A DNA stretch of 64,000 bases from Cephalotus follicularis (lineage: Eukaryota > Streptophyta > Magnoliopsida > Oxalidales > Cephalotaceae), in the NCBI GenBank assembly GCA_001972305.1, contig BDDD01005080.1, positions 76,903 through 140,902 of the forward strand, written 5' to 3'. Of the stretch, positions 1-10,643 are shown piece by piece; the stretch's first letter is position 1, and each line of letters begins with the position of its first letter. A program made the translations under genes and the position numbers. The notes below the pieces were generated by a model that saw only the letters and a list, made by a program, of their open reading frames with translations, ran no database searches and was not told the origin of the DNA.

Positions 1-1520
1 GATCCGTGCACTTGCGGCTATAAATTTTAAAACATTCTTTTTACGTGAACATGGTGCAAGGAAAAAAACGAATCCCTTAGAGACTACTTGACTCGATTCA
101 ACAAAGAGTCTTTAACAGTAAAGGACCTGAAGCCTTCTTTTGCTCTGGCAGCCCTGAACAGTGGGCTAAGAGACAACTCGACTTTTACTTTCTCCTTGAT
201 TAAGAAGCCAGCCCAAGATATGGCAGACCTCCTTAGAAGAGTTGAAAAGTATGTAAACGTAGAGAAGGGCCTGGCGGCTAGAAAGCAGAAGACCTCCTGG
301 TCAGATAATCAGGAGAAAGAAGAGCAAGCAAGAAGTGGTCAAGGAAAGAAACAGAAGAGGAAAGGGGGGCCAGAGCTAACAAAATATGACCTGAGGCACA
401 AACTCACCAAGAGGGAGGACTTACCGAAAAAGGGATCACCGATCCCTAAATATAACACTTTCGCCCCTCTCCTGGAGACAAGAACCAGAATCCTGGTGGT
501 GGAAAAGGAAAAAAGAACCAATCCAGTAGCCAGCTCTGTTGAGAGCCCCAACAGACAAAAGGGACTCGAGCAAGTACTTTTGATACCACCGTGATCATGG
601 GCATGATACGGAAGAGTGTAGCATTTGAAAAATCAAATAGAGTACCTAATCCGCAAGGGTCATTTGAGGAAGTATGTGGATAAGGATGCTCCCCAGGAAA
701 GAAGGGAGCGCAGAGTAGAAGCTCCACAACAGGGGCTAGAGCAAAAACCTAAAGGTGTGATACACAACATTCATGGAGGAATCACATTTGGAGGTGAAAA
801 TAGTAGGGCCAGAAAGGCCTATGCAAGACAGAACTTTTTTGTGCAACAACAAGCGCTGGGAAAAAGGTGGAAAATTGGTGGAGAAGAGGAGGTAATATCC
901 TTCTCAGAGTCAGATTTGGAGGGAGTACGTCTCCCTCATGATGACCCAGTGGAGATCACCCTTCTGGTGGAGTTATTCTCCATGAAAAGAGTTCTTGTAG
1001 ACAGTGGGAGCTCTGCAGACATCCTTTTTAAACCGGCTTTTGATCATCTAAGAATTCTGGAAGAACAGCTGAAGCAGCTGAAAACTCCTCTAGTAGGTTT
1101 TACGGGAGAGATAGTCCATCCTCTAGGATCCATTGACTTGTTTGTCATTGTAGGCACATCTCCTCGTCTGATCCAAGTGCAGTTGACTTTCCTGGTGGTT
1201 GATACACCAAGCCCTTACAACGCTATAATCGGGCACCTAAGTCTGAACACAATGGAGCCGATAGTGTCTACGAGGCACTTGTTGGTAAAATTTCTGAACA
1301 GGTTTGGAATGGGGCAAGTCAGAGGAGATCAGCAAGCTATAAGGCAGAGCTATCAGACTGTTGTGAAGAATAAGGGGAAGGAAAAGGCCTTGCCCATAGC
1401 AAATGTGGAGCTCAGAGGAGAGGTTGAGCTCGAATGTCCACAACCAGTAGAGGATGTGGTGCAAGTGCCTTTAGAAGAAGGTAATTCATACAAAGTATTC
1501 CATATTGGTTCATACTAGGT
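1..1520 (+). mobile_element. Tat-lineage Ty3/gypsy gag-protease remnant
   Basis: Two plus-strand open frames (88-594 and 625-1518) match the gag and protease parts of the minus-strand Tat copies elsewhere in the window. The first has the gag core with LTRFNKESLTVKDL and ALAALNSGLR. The second has the basic gag tail followed by the protease motif VDSGSSADILF near 990-1030 and the segment SPYNAIIG near 1210. In the family, gag forms the particle and the aspartic protease matures it. The fragment starts before the window, stops near 1520, and has no LTR or RT part here. It is broken, with a few breaks. Its opposite orientation and clear divergence from the other two copies suggest an independent insertion. 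Confidence 0.85.
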
Positions 1521-2185
1521 ACCTCATACATATTTATGTTTTTAGTTTTTGTAGGAGTGAGTTTTAAGCTGGAACTTTGATGATGCGTGAAGTGGAGAGG
1601 ATTCCTCCTAATGTAACATTGTGAGAGTTATAATGAAATTGAGTTACGAATTTATTTGAGTAATCACGGTGGTGTAGCCATAATGATGAAGCTGAACATA
1701 ATTAAATGATTATGGTATATTTGTGATGGATAGAAACTGATAAAGAACTGCTGATTCCTCCTCTGGGAGTGTAATTTATATATATATATATTGATTTTCC
1801 TTACAGGTGAATTTGGGATAGGTCCATTTTTAAGGGGAACTATTGCAGTTTTTCTGTAGAAATTTGCACCATATTTATTAATTTATAGGGTTTAGGGATG
1901 CAAGTTAATTTTCTAGTGTCGGAGACTTCGTTTTTTTTCTTTGGATGAATTTCATTAATGAGTGTGGTTTGTAGTGATTATTGGTAAAATATTCAAGTTT
2001 AATTGTTATTATTTGTTTGATCATGTATGTTCAAGTTCAACTTGATAATTATGGATGTTATTTCATTATGTTCTCGTGAAAATGGATTTTATTATATTTG
2101 GTATGTTTGAAACGAGAGAAATATGATGTAGGAGAAAATATATACGTAGATTTGTATCATAGATTCATAGTATATTATATTTAGA
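1521..2185. other. AT-rich stretch without recognisable gene
   Basis: No open frame or RNA gene is supported. A short TA microsatellite lies near 1778-1790. The stretch separates the Tat remnant from the host pseudogene and may be old intron or intergenic DNA. Confidence 0.5.
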
Positions 2186-2388
2186 TATGCATGGGGGAAA
2201 AAAATTCTCGGGGGCGGGTCGGGTACGGTGCAGGTACGGTACGACATTTATAAATGCGGGGCGGATATGGTTTATTGATATTGTACCCGCATCGGGTACG
2301 GGGCTGGTACGTGTATGTGTCTCAGGGGCGGGTAGGGTGCGGGTACAAAAAAACCCGCACTATAACCGACCCGTTGCCATCCCTAATA
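2186..2388. mobile_element. GC-rich hAT-like MITE remnant
   Basis: The segment is sharply richer in G and C than its surroundings. It is built of repeated GGGTACGG and GGGCGGGT words and their complement ACCCGCAC. The right end, CCGTTGCCATCCCTA, reads on the other strand as TAGGGATGGCAACGG, which resembles the end of many plant hAT-type miniature elements. The left end near 2186 is not a clean inverted match, so the element may be decayed. It lies directly against a host coding exon that begins near 2389. The family call rests on recall of similar plant elements and is tentative. Confidence 0.4.
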
Positions 2389-2860
2389 GCGGCGTATCGC
2401 TAGGTGAGGGGGTTAATATAGCAAGAAAGACTTAAGGATTTGGAACGAGTAATATTATCAAAATTTTGATCCTCAAACAATTATCACCGCTTTCATTTTG
2501 ATAAAATTGATGAATTTAAGCAGCCTGTGTGAATGTTGTTGAGTGATTCCGATTTTTGGTCTTTGAACTTCTCTTTTTAGGAGAAGAAGAGGAAAGCTGC
2601 GCGGGTACCAAAAAACCCGCACGATAACCGACCCGTTGCCATCCCTAATAGCGCGTATCGCTAGGTGAGGGGGTTAATACAGCAAGAAAGACTTAAGGAT
2701 TTGGAACGAGTAATATTATCAAATTTTCGATCCTCAAACAATTATCACCTCTTTCATTTTGATAAAATTGATGAATTTAAGCAGCCTGTGTGAATGTCGT
2801 TGAGTGATTCCGATTTTTGGTCTTTGAACTTCTCTTTTTAGAAGAAGAAGAGGAAAGCTA
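2338..2860. repeat. 261-bp tandem duplication over exon, intron and MITE end
   Basis: The unit beginning GGGTAC at 2341 recurs at 2603, and the two copies stay in register at an offset of 261-262 bases to about 2598 and 2860. Each unit holds the right end of the GC-rich element, an AAA-ATPase exon, an intron and the next acceptor site. The copies differ at only a handful of bases, so the duplication is fairly recent. It postdates the GC-rich insertion because it copies that element's end. Confidence 0.9.
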
Positions 2861-3236
2861 CAGAAGGGCAGAATTTAAATGAAGCTTTAGCTACGCAAGA
2901 TGACAGAAATGAGGAAAGAGTCATTAGCCTCAGACCCTTAAACCTGCAAGATTTTTGGGAGACGAAGAACCAGGTGGGATATATTTGTCAATGGTTTAGT
3001 ACCATCAATCTAGTTAATATGTATATAGGGGAATATCAATGGCTTTGTTTTCTCCATGTCCGTGTTGATCTTCATTTCTTGTTTTGTGCAATTTTTCAGC
3101 TGGATTATTTTATGCAACGAAGGTTGCGGCCAGCTTTGATGCGGAGGGATCGATAATGGCTGAATTAAAGCAGTGGAACGATTCGTTTGAGAAAGGAGGA
3201 TCAAGAAAGAAGGAGCAGTTAACTTACTTTCTATGA
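2389..3236 (+). pseudogene. C-terminal exons of a DAA1-like AAA-ATPase (pseudogene)
   Basis: These exons match the C-terminus of plant AAA-ATPases of the At1g64110 (DAA1) type, P-loop ATPases of the meiotic/spastin clade. An exon at 2389-2448, repeated at 2650-2709, reads AYR-stop-VRGLI then QERLKDLE. The first copy has in-frame TAG at 2401 and 2419; the second keeps CAG at the latter site. The exon 2842-2973 encodes KKKRKATEGQNLNEAL and then EERVISLRPLNLQDFWETKN. A GT-AG intron (2974-3122) leads to the last exon 3123-3236, with VAASFDAEGSIMAELKQW and GGSRKKEQLTYFL, ending at TGA 3234-3236. The last two exons are open and well conserved. The upstream ATPase core is absent here. Two stop codons, the duplicated exon and the missing core make it a pseudogene. 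Family homology is clear; which paralogue it is remains uncertain. Confidence 0.85.
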
Positions 3237-3530
3237 CACTTTGGAACAACAAATCTTTGCGAAAAAAAACCATTGCCATTTTGATGAATCATATAAAATG
3301 TTTGTTGCTAAAGCTTTTTCCTTGTTCCTTAAGGTATCTCTTTCTTCGGTTGCCAATTTAGTGAGCATATTCTAGAATTAACTGCAAGATTGAGAAGCTT
3401 AAGGAAATACAATAAGAAGAATCTGTCTACTATATCAACGAGTGTTTTAATCTAACTAGAAATCATTATGCAGTGTTATGTATAGTAGTAGCAAGTTCAT
3501 TAAAGGCATTTGTTCTATAATTTCACATGT
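3237..3530 (+). other. 3' flank of the AAA-ATPase pseudogene
   Basis: This AT-rich DNA directly follows the TGA of the pseudogene and probably includes its old 3' untranslated region. No further gene is seen. Confidence 0.45.
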
Positions 3531-4675
3531 AAAGCATGTTTAGAGATATGTGATGTGACTGTTTAAGCTATTGCTGCACTTTGGACTTCATTTCAAACGG
3601 GTTCAAGGAAAAGTTAGCATCCATGGGTTGATTAAAAATTCCATACAAAACCCAATTTTATGTGAACTAAAACCATTACAAACCCAAAATTTTAAGTCGA
3701 TGGTCTTAAACATAGTTCATGCTTCGTGTAGATTTGTGCACGAGGGAATAACGGCAATGTCTTATTGCGTTTCTTTACTAAGCAAGTGTGAAAGACGTTT
3801 TAAAGTTTAATTAACGCGTATCCCACATTGTTAGTGGATACCATAATAATACATGTTTATATAATTAAATGTAAGTTACTTATTTTGTCGAGCTCAGTAG
3901 CGTGGGTTTGTAATAAAAAGGAAAAGAGATTTAAATTATTTATTCAAAATTGATACAAAAAGTATTTAGAGTAGTATGGGAGCCCATATCCGGACATACA
4001 TTTTTCATAAAATCATATAACAATATAAAATATAGTACAAATCATAAAATTTTAAGTTTAAGTTTTGAAATGAAACATAATATTCAAAATAAACATGGGT
4101 AACAAAATATCTCGCTTAAACATGTGCTAATTTTTTTATTTCTTAATTTCTTAACCAATATCCAGACATACAATTTTCATAAAATCATATAACAATCTAA
4201 AATATAGTATAAATCATAAAATTTTAATTTTAACTTTTGAAATGAAACATAATATTCAAAATGAACATGGGTAATAAAATATCTCGCTTAAACATTTGCT
4301 AATTTTTTTTAATCATACTCCTTTATTTTGGTTCAAGTTCAGCAAATCCAACGATATTTATCTGTTTTATCGGTTCTAGCAAAAAGTGAGTAAGTTTAAA
4401 CATATTTAACTTTGTAAATCGTTATATTTATAAAAATAGGTCTAATAACATTGGCCGCAAAGTGAAATAGATTAAGCTAAACTATATGAAAATAATACTA
4501 CAATTTTTTTAAAAGGAAAAATGGGACAATATCTAATACAAATATGTAAAAGTAATTGCTTATGTTCCAAAAGTTGACATCTAAAATTTTAGATATCACC
4601 AGATACTCACATATATATCTCAAATAATTACCACATGATTAAGCTCCATATAAACTATTTGTTTATTATCAATCA
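3531..4675. repeat. Left copy of duplicated flank segment
   Basis: From AAAGCATGTTTAGAG at 3531 this non-coding segment matches 16,819-19,796 once the 1.8-kb LTR insertion in the latter is set aside. By eye the first 310 bases differ at about six positions, or roughly 2%. Both copies run into the same end of a Tat element, so flank and element were duplicated together. The open frame at 3571-3810 recurs in the other copy, but it has no recognised homology and is probably chance. Confidence 0.85.
3982..4315. repeat. 172-bp tandem repeat pair
   Basis: The sequence starting ATATCC(A/G)GACATACA at 3986 recurs at 4158 and includes the shared words CATAAAATCATATAACAAT and AAAATATCTCGCTTAAACAT. The same pair occurs in the right-hand copy (from about 17,273), so it predates the large duplication. 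Confidence 0.8.
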
Positions 4676-5273
4676 AGTGATTAACTGTTTGAGCGTGAAA
4701 TGCGGAGGTGATAACTGTCCCCTAAGGAAATGCCGAGGATCTCGGGATTTCCCTTATCTCCACCTGGTTTGTAGCTACCTTCCTTATAGGTTGTTTATTA
4801 TATCTCATCTTACATATTTGGGAGAAGGCGAATCCCTGGAAAGTAGGCTGGTTTTATGGCCTTATTCCATAAATGAAGAGGAGGTCCTCTGCAACAAGGC
4901 TGCCGAGGAGGCGAACCATGGTATTGCTACCGAGGTGATGAGCCTCTTGCTTCTCTTTCGCTTCAAGGTCTTCAACGTCTGGAACTTGTGCCTGGGACAC
5001 TGGGTTCTCTGCCATACTGTCAAGGGGGACGTTGCCTTTGATACCGCCGAAGATGAGGTCCTCGGTACAGGTGCCTTACGGGACGTCCTCGACCAGGTAA
5101 GCTCTCCTCGGCTCTGGCGTCAGGTGAGGGTCTTCTCGCTTGTTTCTCTAACTCGCCTTACTAAGCCTCCTCTGATCCATGTCTATGTGAGCTCCAAAAA
5201 ACCCCTTGGACACATGGCTTCATCCAAGGAGGACACGTGTCCTTCTTAGTATAAACAAATTTTCTCCATATCA
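4676..5273 (-). repeat. 3' LTR piece of Tat copy A
   Basis: The piece matches 20,080-20,667 in copy B from AACTGTTTGA(G/A)CGTG onward. The likely LTR start on the minus strand is TGATATGGAG at 5273, next to a purine tract (complement of GCCCCCCTGG). The 204-residue open frame across this LTR is not a gene. Confidence 0.75.
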
Positions 5274-5678
5274 TATGCCCCCCTGGTCCTTCTTCTCTGA
5301 CCTTGGCCAGAGGAAGAGGATCAGAGCTGAGATTCGTGGCTCAGGCTGGGCTCCTCTGTAGAGCTTTACACTAGTTTTTCCACGTGTGAATGAGCTGAGG
5401 TCTATGGTAGTGCTTTTGATGATCCTCTGACACAATACTGAGCTCGCCTTAGCAGAGGATTGAAGATTGCCTTCTGTCTGGATCTATCTTTACTGTCGGG
5501 CCTCATGTCGTGAGCCCAAATCATTTGAATTTAAGTTGCGTATTGAACACGACTTACACGTGGCATAAACTGAGCATTTCCCACCTCTGTCTCTTCGTCT
5601 CCCGCGTCTGTTTTGACGGTTCATTCCTTAGCCGTTGGATCTGTGCGAGGTGGAGGGACAGGATCCGAGCTACGAGTC

Positions 5679-5686
5679 TATAAAAG
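5679..5686 (+). promoter_or_regulatory. TATA box of the Tat antisense gene (copy A)
   Basis: TATAAAAG on the plus strand is followed about 205 bases later by ATG at 5893. A likely 5' UTR intron (donor G|GTAAGT at 5814, acceptor TTTAAG at 5888) lies between them. The same box with the same spacing is found in copy B at 21,073. Confidence 0.65.
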
Positions 5687-5892
5687 GTTATCTTTTTTCC
5701 CAAAGCAAACCTTTCACTCCTTCAAACTCCAGTCTTCGTATTGTCGTTGAGAGCTTCCCAAGTTCGCAGTGCTTTCGAAATCTCGTTCCATCACATTTTT
5801 ATGAAGATTTTTGGTAAGTTTCCATCGTCCTCTTATTGTTCTAGGTTGATCTACGGTTTCTTTAGCCGTTTCTTCTTCTTTGTTTAAGGCTA

Positions 5893-6290
5893 ATGGCTAG
5901 TCAAGAACAATCTAGTGGGTCTTCTTCTTCTTCTCCCTTAGCGGTTGAACCCTTGGCCATGGTGGTTCCCACCGCCGAGAGACCACTTGGCATTGAAGGT
6001 AGCCTGGGGGCTGCCATGGGTGACCCGGTTTCTCCCATCGCGGGGGCTAAACCCGCACCTTCCGAGAGTTCTTTCGACATGAGTACCCTTACTCGCATTG
6101 AGGTAAAAAAAACTCTCCGAGAAGTATAACTTTCCTCGTGGGCTAACGTACAGCCTTCCTTCGGATTCTCGGATGGTTACCATGAGCAGAGAGGGTCTTT
6201 TTGTGATCTTTGAGGGGGCGCTCTCTCATGGTTTGAGGGTTCCAATTCCCTCCTTTGCCATCTCGGTCTTGGAACACTTTAGTCTTCATC
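5893..6290 (+). pseudogene. Start of antisense gene in Tat copy A (partial)
   Basis: The frame starts MASQEQSSGSSSSSPLAVEP and has a low-complexity serine-rich head. It is followed by LTYSLPSDSR and by GLFVIFEGALSHGLRVPIPS in another frame. These words match the N-terminal part of the Transposase_28 ('putative gypsy type transposon') domain of plant antisense ORFs. Only the beginning is present here; the longer version is in copy B. It is broken. Confidence 0.7.
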
Positions 6291-6305
6291 CTTCACTTCT
6301 TCAAT

Positions 6306-6425
6306 AAGTCTTTTGGTGCTCCTTGGAAGGAGTCTTTGGGTGCTCCTCAGAAGGAGTCTTTGTTGATAAATATATAGATGCTCCTCAGAGGGAGTCTTTA
6401 GGGTGCTCCTCGGAAGGAGGCTTTT
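6306..6425. repeat. Near-palindromic minisatellite in Tat copy A
   Basis: Four units contain GGTGCTCCT(T/C)(G/A)GAAGGAGTCTTT, mostly 23-24 bases apart. Each core CTCCTnnGAAGGAG is close to an inverted repeat. The copy B version lies at 30,065-30,150. Confidence 0.7.
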
Positions 6426-6749
6426 GTTTGTGCATCCTTGGATGTTTGTTACCTTAGTCTGTTCGAGACCTCGGCTTGTGCTTGCTTTCTCTTGGGAGCT
6501 AGTCTTTGTAAGACAACTTAGAAAGCATTGGACTGATGTCAGGCTGTACTCTGAATGCCCCCTTAGGAACGCGGCCAAACATGTTTGAAGTAAGAACTGA
6601 GGGAGTTGATCGGTGGCTGTTCAAAGGTTCGAGGACACGAACATTGGACCTCCGGTCCCTTGCAAACTTGAAACTATGATATCGAACACAATTTTTGAAA
6701 AATTTTGTTTCATTGATATCTGAATTTGTACAACTTACAATCATTGATT

Positions 6750-7677
6750 GTACTTCCTCAGATACTCGGCATTCCAAGGTCTGGCAATCTCCCTACCCCC
6801 CAAAGTTTCAAGTTTGAATGTACCTGGGCGGAGGACCCTTTTAATTTTGTGGCCCTTCCCAGGCGGGGGCTAGTTTTCCTCTGGTACCGGTGGGGTCTGC
6901 AACAGCTGAGTTGCGTAGGACTAGATCTCCTTGTCTTAGTGGTCTGGGGCTTACCCTTTTGTTATAGTAGCGGATCACCCTCTCTTAGTAGGCTGAAACT
7001 CTGATAGCGGCCTTATCTCTAAGTTCTTCCACCAAGTCGAGGAGGCACCTAAGCCCTTCTTCGTTGTTATCTTGAGTGAAATGCACCACCCTTGGTGACT
7101 GTACGCTAATCTCTACCGGTATCATGGCTTCAGCTCTGAAACATAGGTTGTATGGGGACTCACCAGTGGTGGTCCGAGGAGTTGTTCTATATGCCCATAG
7201 CACACTTGGTAGCTCCTCTGTCCATCTTCCTTTGCTGTCTTCGAGGCACTTTTTCAAGCTCGAGATAATTTCTCTGTTGATCACCTTGACTTGACCATTG
7301 CTTTGGGGGTAGGCTACTGAAGCAAGCCTATGCTCTATCCTCCGCTTTTTGCAAAAATCATGGAAGGCTTGGCAATCAAACTGTTTACCGTTGTCTGAGA
7401 CGATTGTCCTCGGGACTCCAAATCTATAGATGATTGACTTCCATACGAAACTCTCCGTGTTCTTCTCGGTAACTGTGGATAGAGGTTCTGCTTCCACCCA
7501 CTTGGTGAAGTAGTCCACTGCTACAATGAGAAACTTCCTCTGGCCTGTCGCCATAGGTAGTGGTCCAGCGAAGTCCATTCCCCATTGTGCAAAGGGCCAT
7601 GGGGCCGTGATAGACGTTAGAGGTTGAGAAGGTCTTCTGCTTATGTTTGTGTTCCTCTGACACTTGTCACATTCCAT
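6750..7677 (-). pseudogene. Tat integrase (copy A)
   Basis: The minus-strand frame carries CDKCQRNTN of the zinc-binding HHCC region and the catalytic core words WGMDFAGPLP, DYFTKWVEAEPL and IVSDNGKQFD, followed by SNGQVKVINR. C-terminal words (RVSPRPLRQGDLVLR, GKLAPAWEGP) continue below 6985. In the family, integrase inserts the cDNA into the chromosome. The region is partly open and the fossil is broken. Confidence 0.85.
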
Positions 7678-9139
7678 TCCTCAGCCAATTGATGAAAGGA
7701 GTCATCCAGTTTGGCTCTTGCGGTATGTCAATGTCCATCACATCTGCTTTAGAGATGGTGGGCTTGTCCAGGTAGTCCACTAGCACGGTTTGATTTTTCT
7801 CTAGCTCCTCTACCGTTGCTAGTTTTGATAACTGGTCTGCTCGGGCGTTCTCTGCTCTGGGTACTTTCAAAATTCTTAGAAACTTGAAAGCTGACTTCAT
7901 ACTCTGAAAATGGGATAAGTATTTCGCCATTGGGTCTTCTCGGGCTTGATACTCTCCATTTGCTAGACCAACCACTAGCTGAGAATCACTGGAGGCCTCT
8001 ATCTTTTGCACCTCCAAGTGCTTTACGATCGTCAGCCCAACTATCAGAGCTTCCCACTCAGCTTCGTTGTTTGTAGCTTTAAATTTGAATCTCAGAGCAT
8101 ACTCTAACGTCCAACCATCTGGAATCATCAATACCAGTCTTGCTCCACTGCCAGTGATGCAGGATGAGCTATCCACAGACAACTTCCAAATCCCCCTCTC
8201 GCTCTCGGAGGGGTCCTCCTCCATACACTCCGTTGGTGTATTATCTCCAACAAAGTCGGCCAGGACCTGTGATTTGATGGCCTGTTTGGCTTCAAACTTC
8301 ACATCATACTTGCCTAGCTCGACCGACCACTTGATTAACCTGCCTGAGGTGTCAGGCTTTGCGAGAACTTGTTTGAGTGGTTTGTCAATCAGAACCTTGA
8401 TTGTATGGGCTTTGAAATATGGCCTCAGTTTTCTGGCCGAGATGATCAAAGCATATGTAAACTTCCCTACCTCTGGGTACCTTCCTTCAGCATCATTCAA
8501 AGCCTTACTCACATAGTACACTGGCTTTTGAACTTTTTCTTCTTCTCTAACTAGCACCGCACTCACTGCGCCCGAGGTGGCTGCAAGGTACAAATACAAG
8601 TCTTCCCCATCCTTAGGTTTTGAGATCAGAGGAGGGGAAGCCAGGTATTCCTTCAACTTGTCGAAGGCTGCTTGACAGTCATCTGACCAAGAAAATCCCT
8701 TGGGGTCCCTGACTATCTTGAAGAATGGAAGGCACTTCTCTGTTGACTTTGACACAAACCTGCTCAGGGCTACAATCTTCCCATTTAGCCTTTGAACATC
8801 CCTGATGGTTTGAGGAGGCCTCATACTTTGAATTGCCGAGATCTTCTCTGGGTTGGCCTCTATTCCTCTACTTGAGACCATGAATCTGAGGAACTTGCCA
8901 GAGGTGACCCCGAGGGTGCACTTGGATGGATTGAGTTTTATGTTGTATCTCCTCAGCACCTCAAATGCTTCCTCCAAGTCTTTTATGTGGGGGCTCCTGG
9001 CTGGGGTCTTGACGAGCATGTCATCGATGTAGACCTCCATATTTTTCCCAAACTGAGGCTCAAAAATTTTGTTCACCAAACGTTGGTAGGTGGCCCCTGC
9101 ATTCTTCAGGCCGAAGGGCATAACCTTGTAGCAATACAT
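7667..9139 (-). pseudogene. Tat reverse transcriptase and RNase H (copy A)
   Basis: This 490-residue frame begins inside the RT palm (MPFGLKNAGATYQRLVNKIF) and holds the catalytic VYIDDMLVK. It then passes through the connection (PPLISKPKDGEDLYLYLA) to the RNase H domain with LSVDSSSCITGSGA, NNEAEWEALIVGL and SSDSQLVVG. A second RNase H-like domain after the RT-linked one is typical of Tat elements. It is part of a broken element. Confidence 0.88.
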
Positions 9140-9142
9140 TCC

Positions 9143-10248
9143 TCAGTTCGTGATGAAAGCTGTTTTGTTCTCGTCGGGCCCGTACATGGGGATTTGATTG
9201 TATCCAGAGTAGGCGTCCAAGAAGCTTAACATTCTGTAACCCGAGGTCGCGTCCACCAACTGGTCTATCTTTGGGAGAGGGAAGTGATCCTTTGGGTAGA
9301 CTTTGTTGAGGTCTATGAAGTCGATGCGCATCCTCCACTTGCCATTTGCTTTTTTTACTAGTACTGGGTTCGCCAGCCAGTCTGAGTAATGCACTTCCCT
9401 TATGAACCCTACCTGTAATAGCTTGCTCACCTCCTCTGCTATTACCTGCTGCCTCTCTGGAGCAAAGTTCCTCTTCTTTTGTCTGGTCGGAGGTCTCATT
9501 GGGTCTACACTTAGTTTGTGAACCATGACATTTGGGCTGATCCTAGGGACCTCCTCTGCCGACCAGGAAAACACGTCTTTGTTATTTCGGAGGAATGTTA
9601 TTAATTCCCCCTTCTCCACCTCTCCAAGCTGTGAGCCAACTTGGAACACTTTTTCAGTGTTGCCCTCTTCCAAGGGCACTTGGACCACGTCCTCAACAGG
9701 TTGTAGAAGCTCAAGTTCGATGTCTCCTCTAAGCTCCACGTTTACTATTGGAAGCACCTTATCCTTCCCCTTGTCCATGATGGTAGTTTTGTAGCACTGC
9801 CTTGCTACCTGTTGATCTCCTCTGACCTCCCCCACGCAAAACCTTGGGGGGAACTTCATCAACAAGTGTCTTGTAGACACTATGGCCTCCATTAAGTTCA
9901 GACCTGGTCGCCCTAATATGGCATTGTAAGGGCTGGGTGTGTCCATTACCAGGAATGTCATCTCTACTTGAGTCTGGCGTGGGGCCATAACTGTAACCAC
10001 GAAAAGGTTGATGGATCCCAGAGGATGGACCATCTCGCCTGCAAAACCAACCAGTGGGGTCTTCACGGGCTTTAGCTGGTCTGCCGGTATCCTCAGCAGA
10101 TCAAATGTATGTTTGTAAGGATATCGGCCGAGCTGCCACTGTCTATAAGGATTCGCTTCATGGTGAAAAGCTCAACCAGAAGGGTTATCACCACTGGGTC
10201 ATCGTGAGAGAGACGTACTCCCTCATAGTCCGCCTCTGAGAAGGTTAT
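9143..10248 (-). pseudogene. Tat protease and start of RT (copy A)
   Basis: The frame from KTPLVGFAGEMVHPLGSINL through SPYNAILGRPGLN is the protease region. After the linker VFSWSAEEVPRISPNV comes the N-terminal RT with GFIREVHYSDWLANPVLVKK and DLNKVYPKDHFPLP. The protease active-site region lies just above 10,066. It is part of a broken element. Confidence 0.85.
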
Positions 10249-10643
10249 CACCTGTCAAAACCATCAGATCGGCCAGAACCTGTTTTTGATATATACATGC
10301 ACTTTGAAATTGATGTTTAAGTGAACTAACTATTTGTACTAAAAGCTTTGAGGAAACGCAGTGAGAATTTAAGCTATGATCTTCTTTTAATATAATCCCC
10401 TCTATGGTTCAAAAAAATAAAAATAAAAATATAATCCCCTCTATTTGAATAAGGATGGCAGGTGCGGCATGTAATTTTAATAACTCATAATTATCAATTT
10501 AAGGAGGTTTACATATGTAATGAATCAAAGCTTGTCTTGCGCCATTGCTCATTTTACCTGTCAGGGTAGTCATAAACTTTAAGTTGACATATGTCACAGG
10601 GTTCCATGTTGAGGATCTTATTTGTTTTTGTTTTGTTCTTTAG
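10249..10643. other. Intron-like DNA before the AAA-ATPase pseudogene
   Basis: No coding match is seen. The end (10,621-10,643) is a T-rich tract with a TTCTTTAG acceptor directly before the first recognised exon, so this is probably an old intron. Confidence 0.5.

Larger units (their letters stand above)
4676..10248 (-). mobile_element. Tat-lineage Ty3/gypsy element, copy A (fossil, partial)
   Basis: On the minus strand the order is protease, RT, RNase H, integrase, then a plus-strand antisense gene start and a 3' LTR piece. This is the Tat arrangement. No gag part or 5' LTR is present. Sequence and left flank match copy B, so the two are duplicates of one insertion. The element is broken, with at least several breaks, and cannot be functional. 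It ends near 10,248, where host-derived DNA resumes. About 2% flank divergence from copy B suggests that the duplication is young compared with the element itself. Confidence 0.9.

Noticed and set aside
4635-5249. 204-residue plus-strand open frame
   Set aside because: It lies across the Tat 3' LTR in the antisense direction, its counterpart in copy B is interrupted, and no protein family is recognised.
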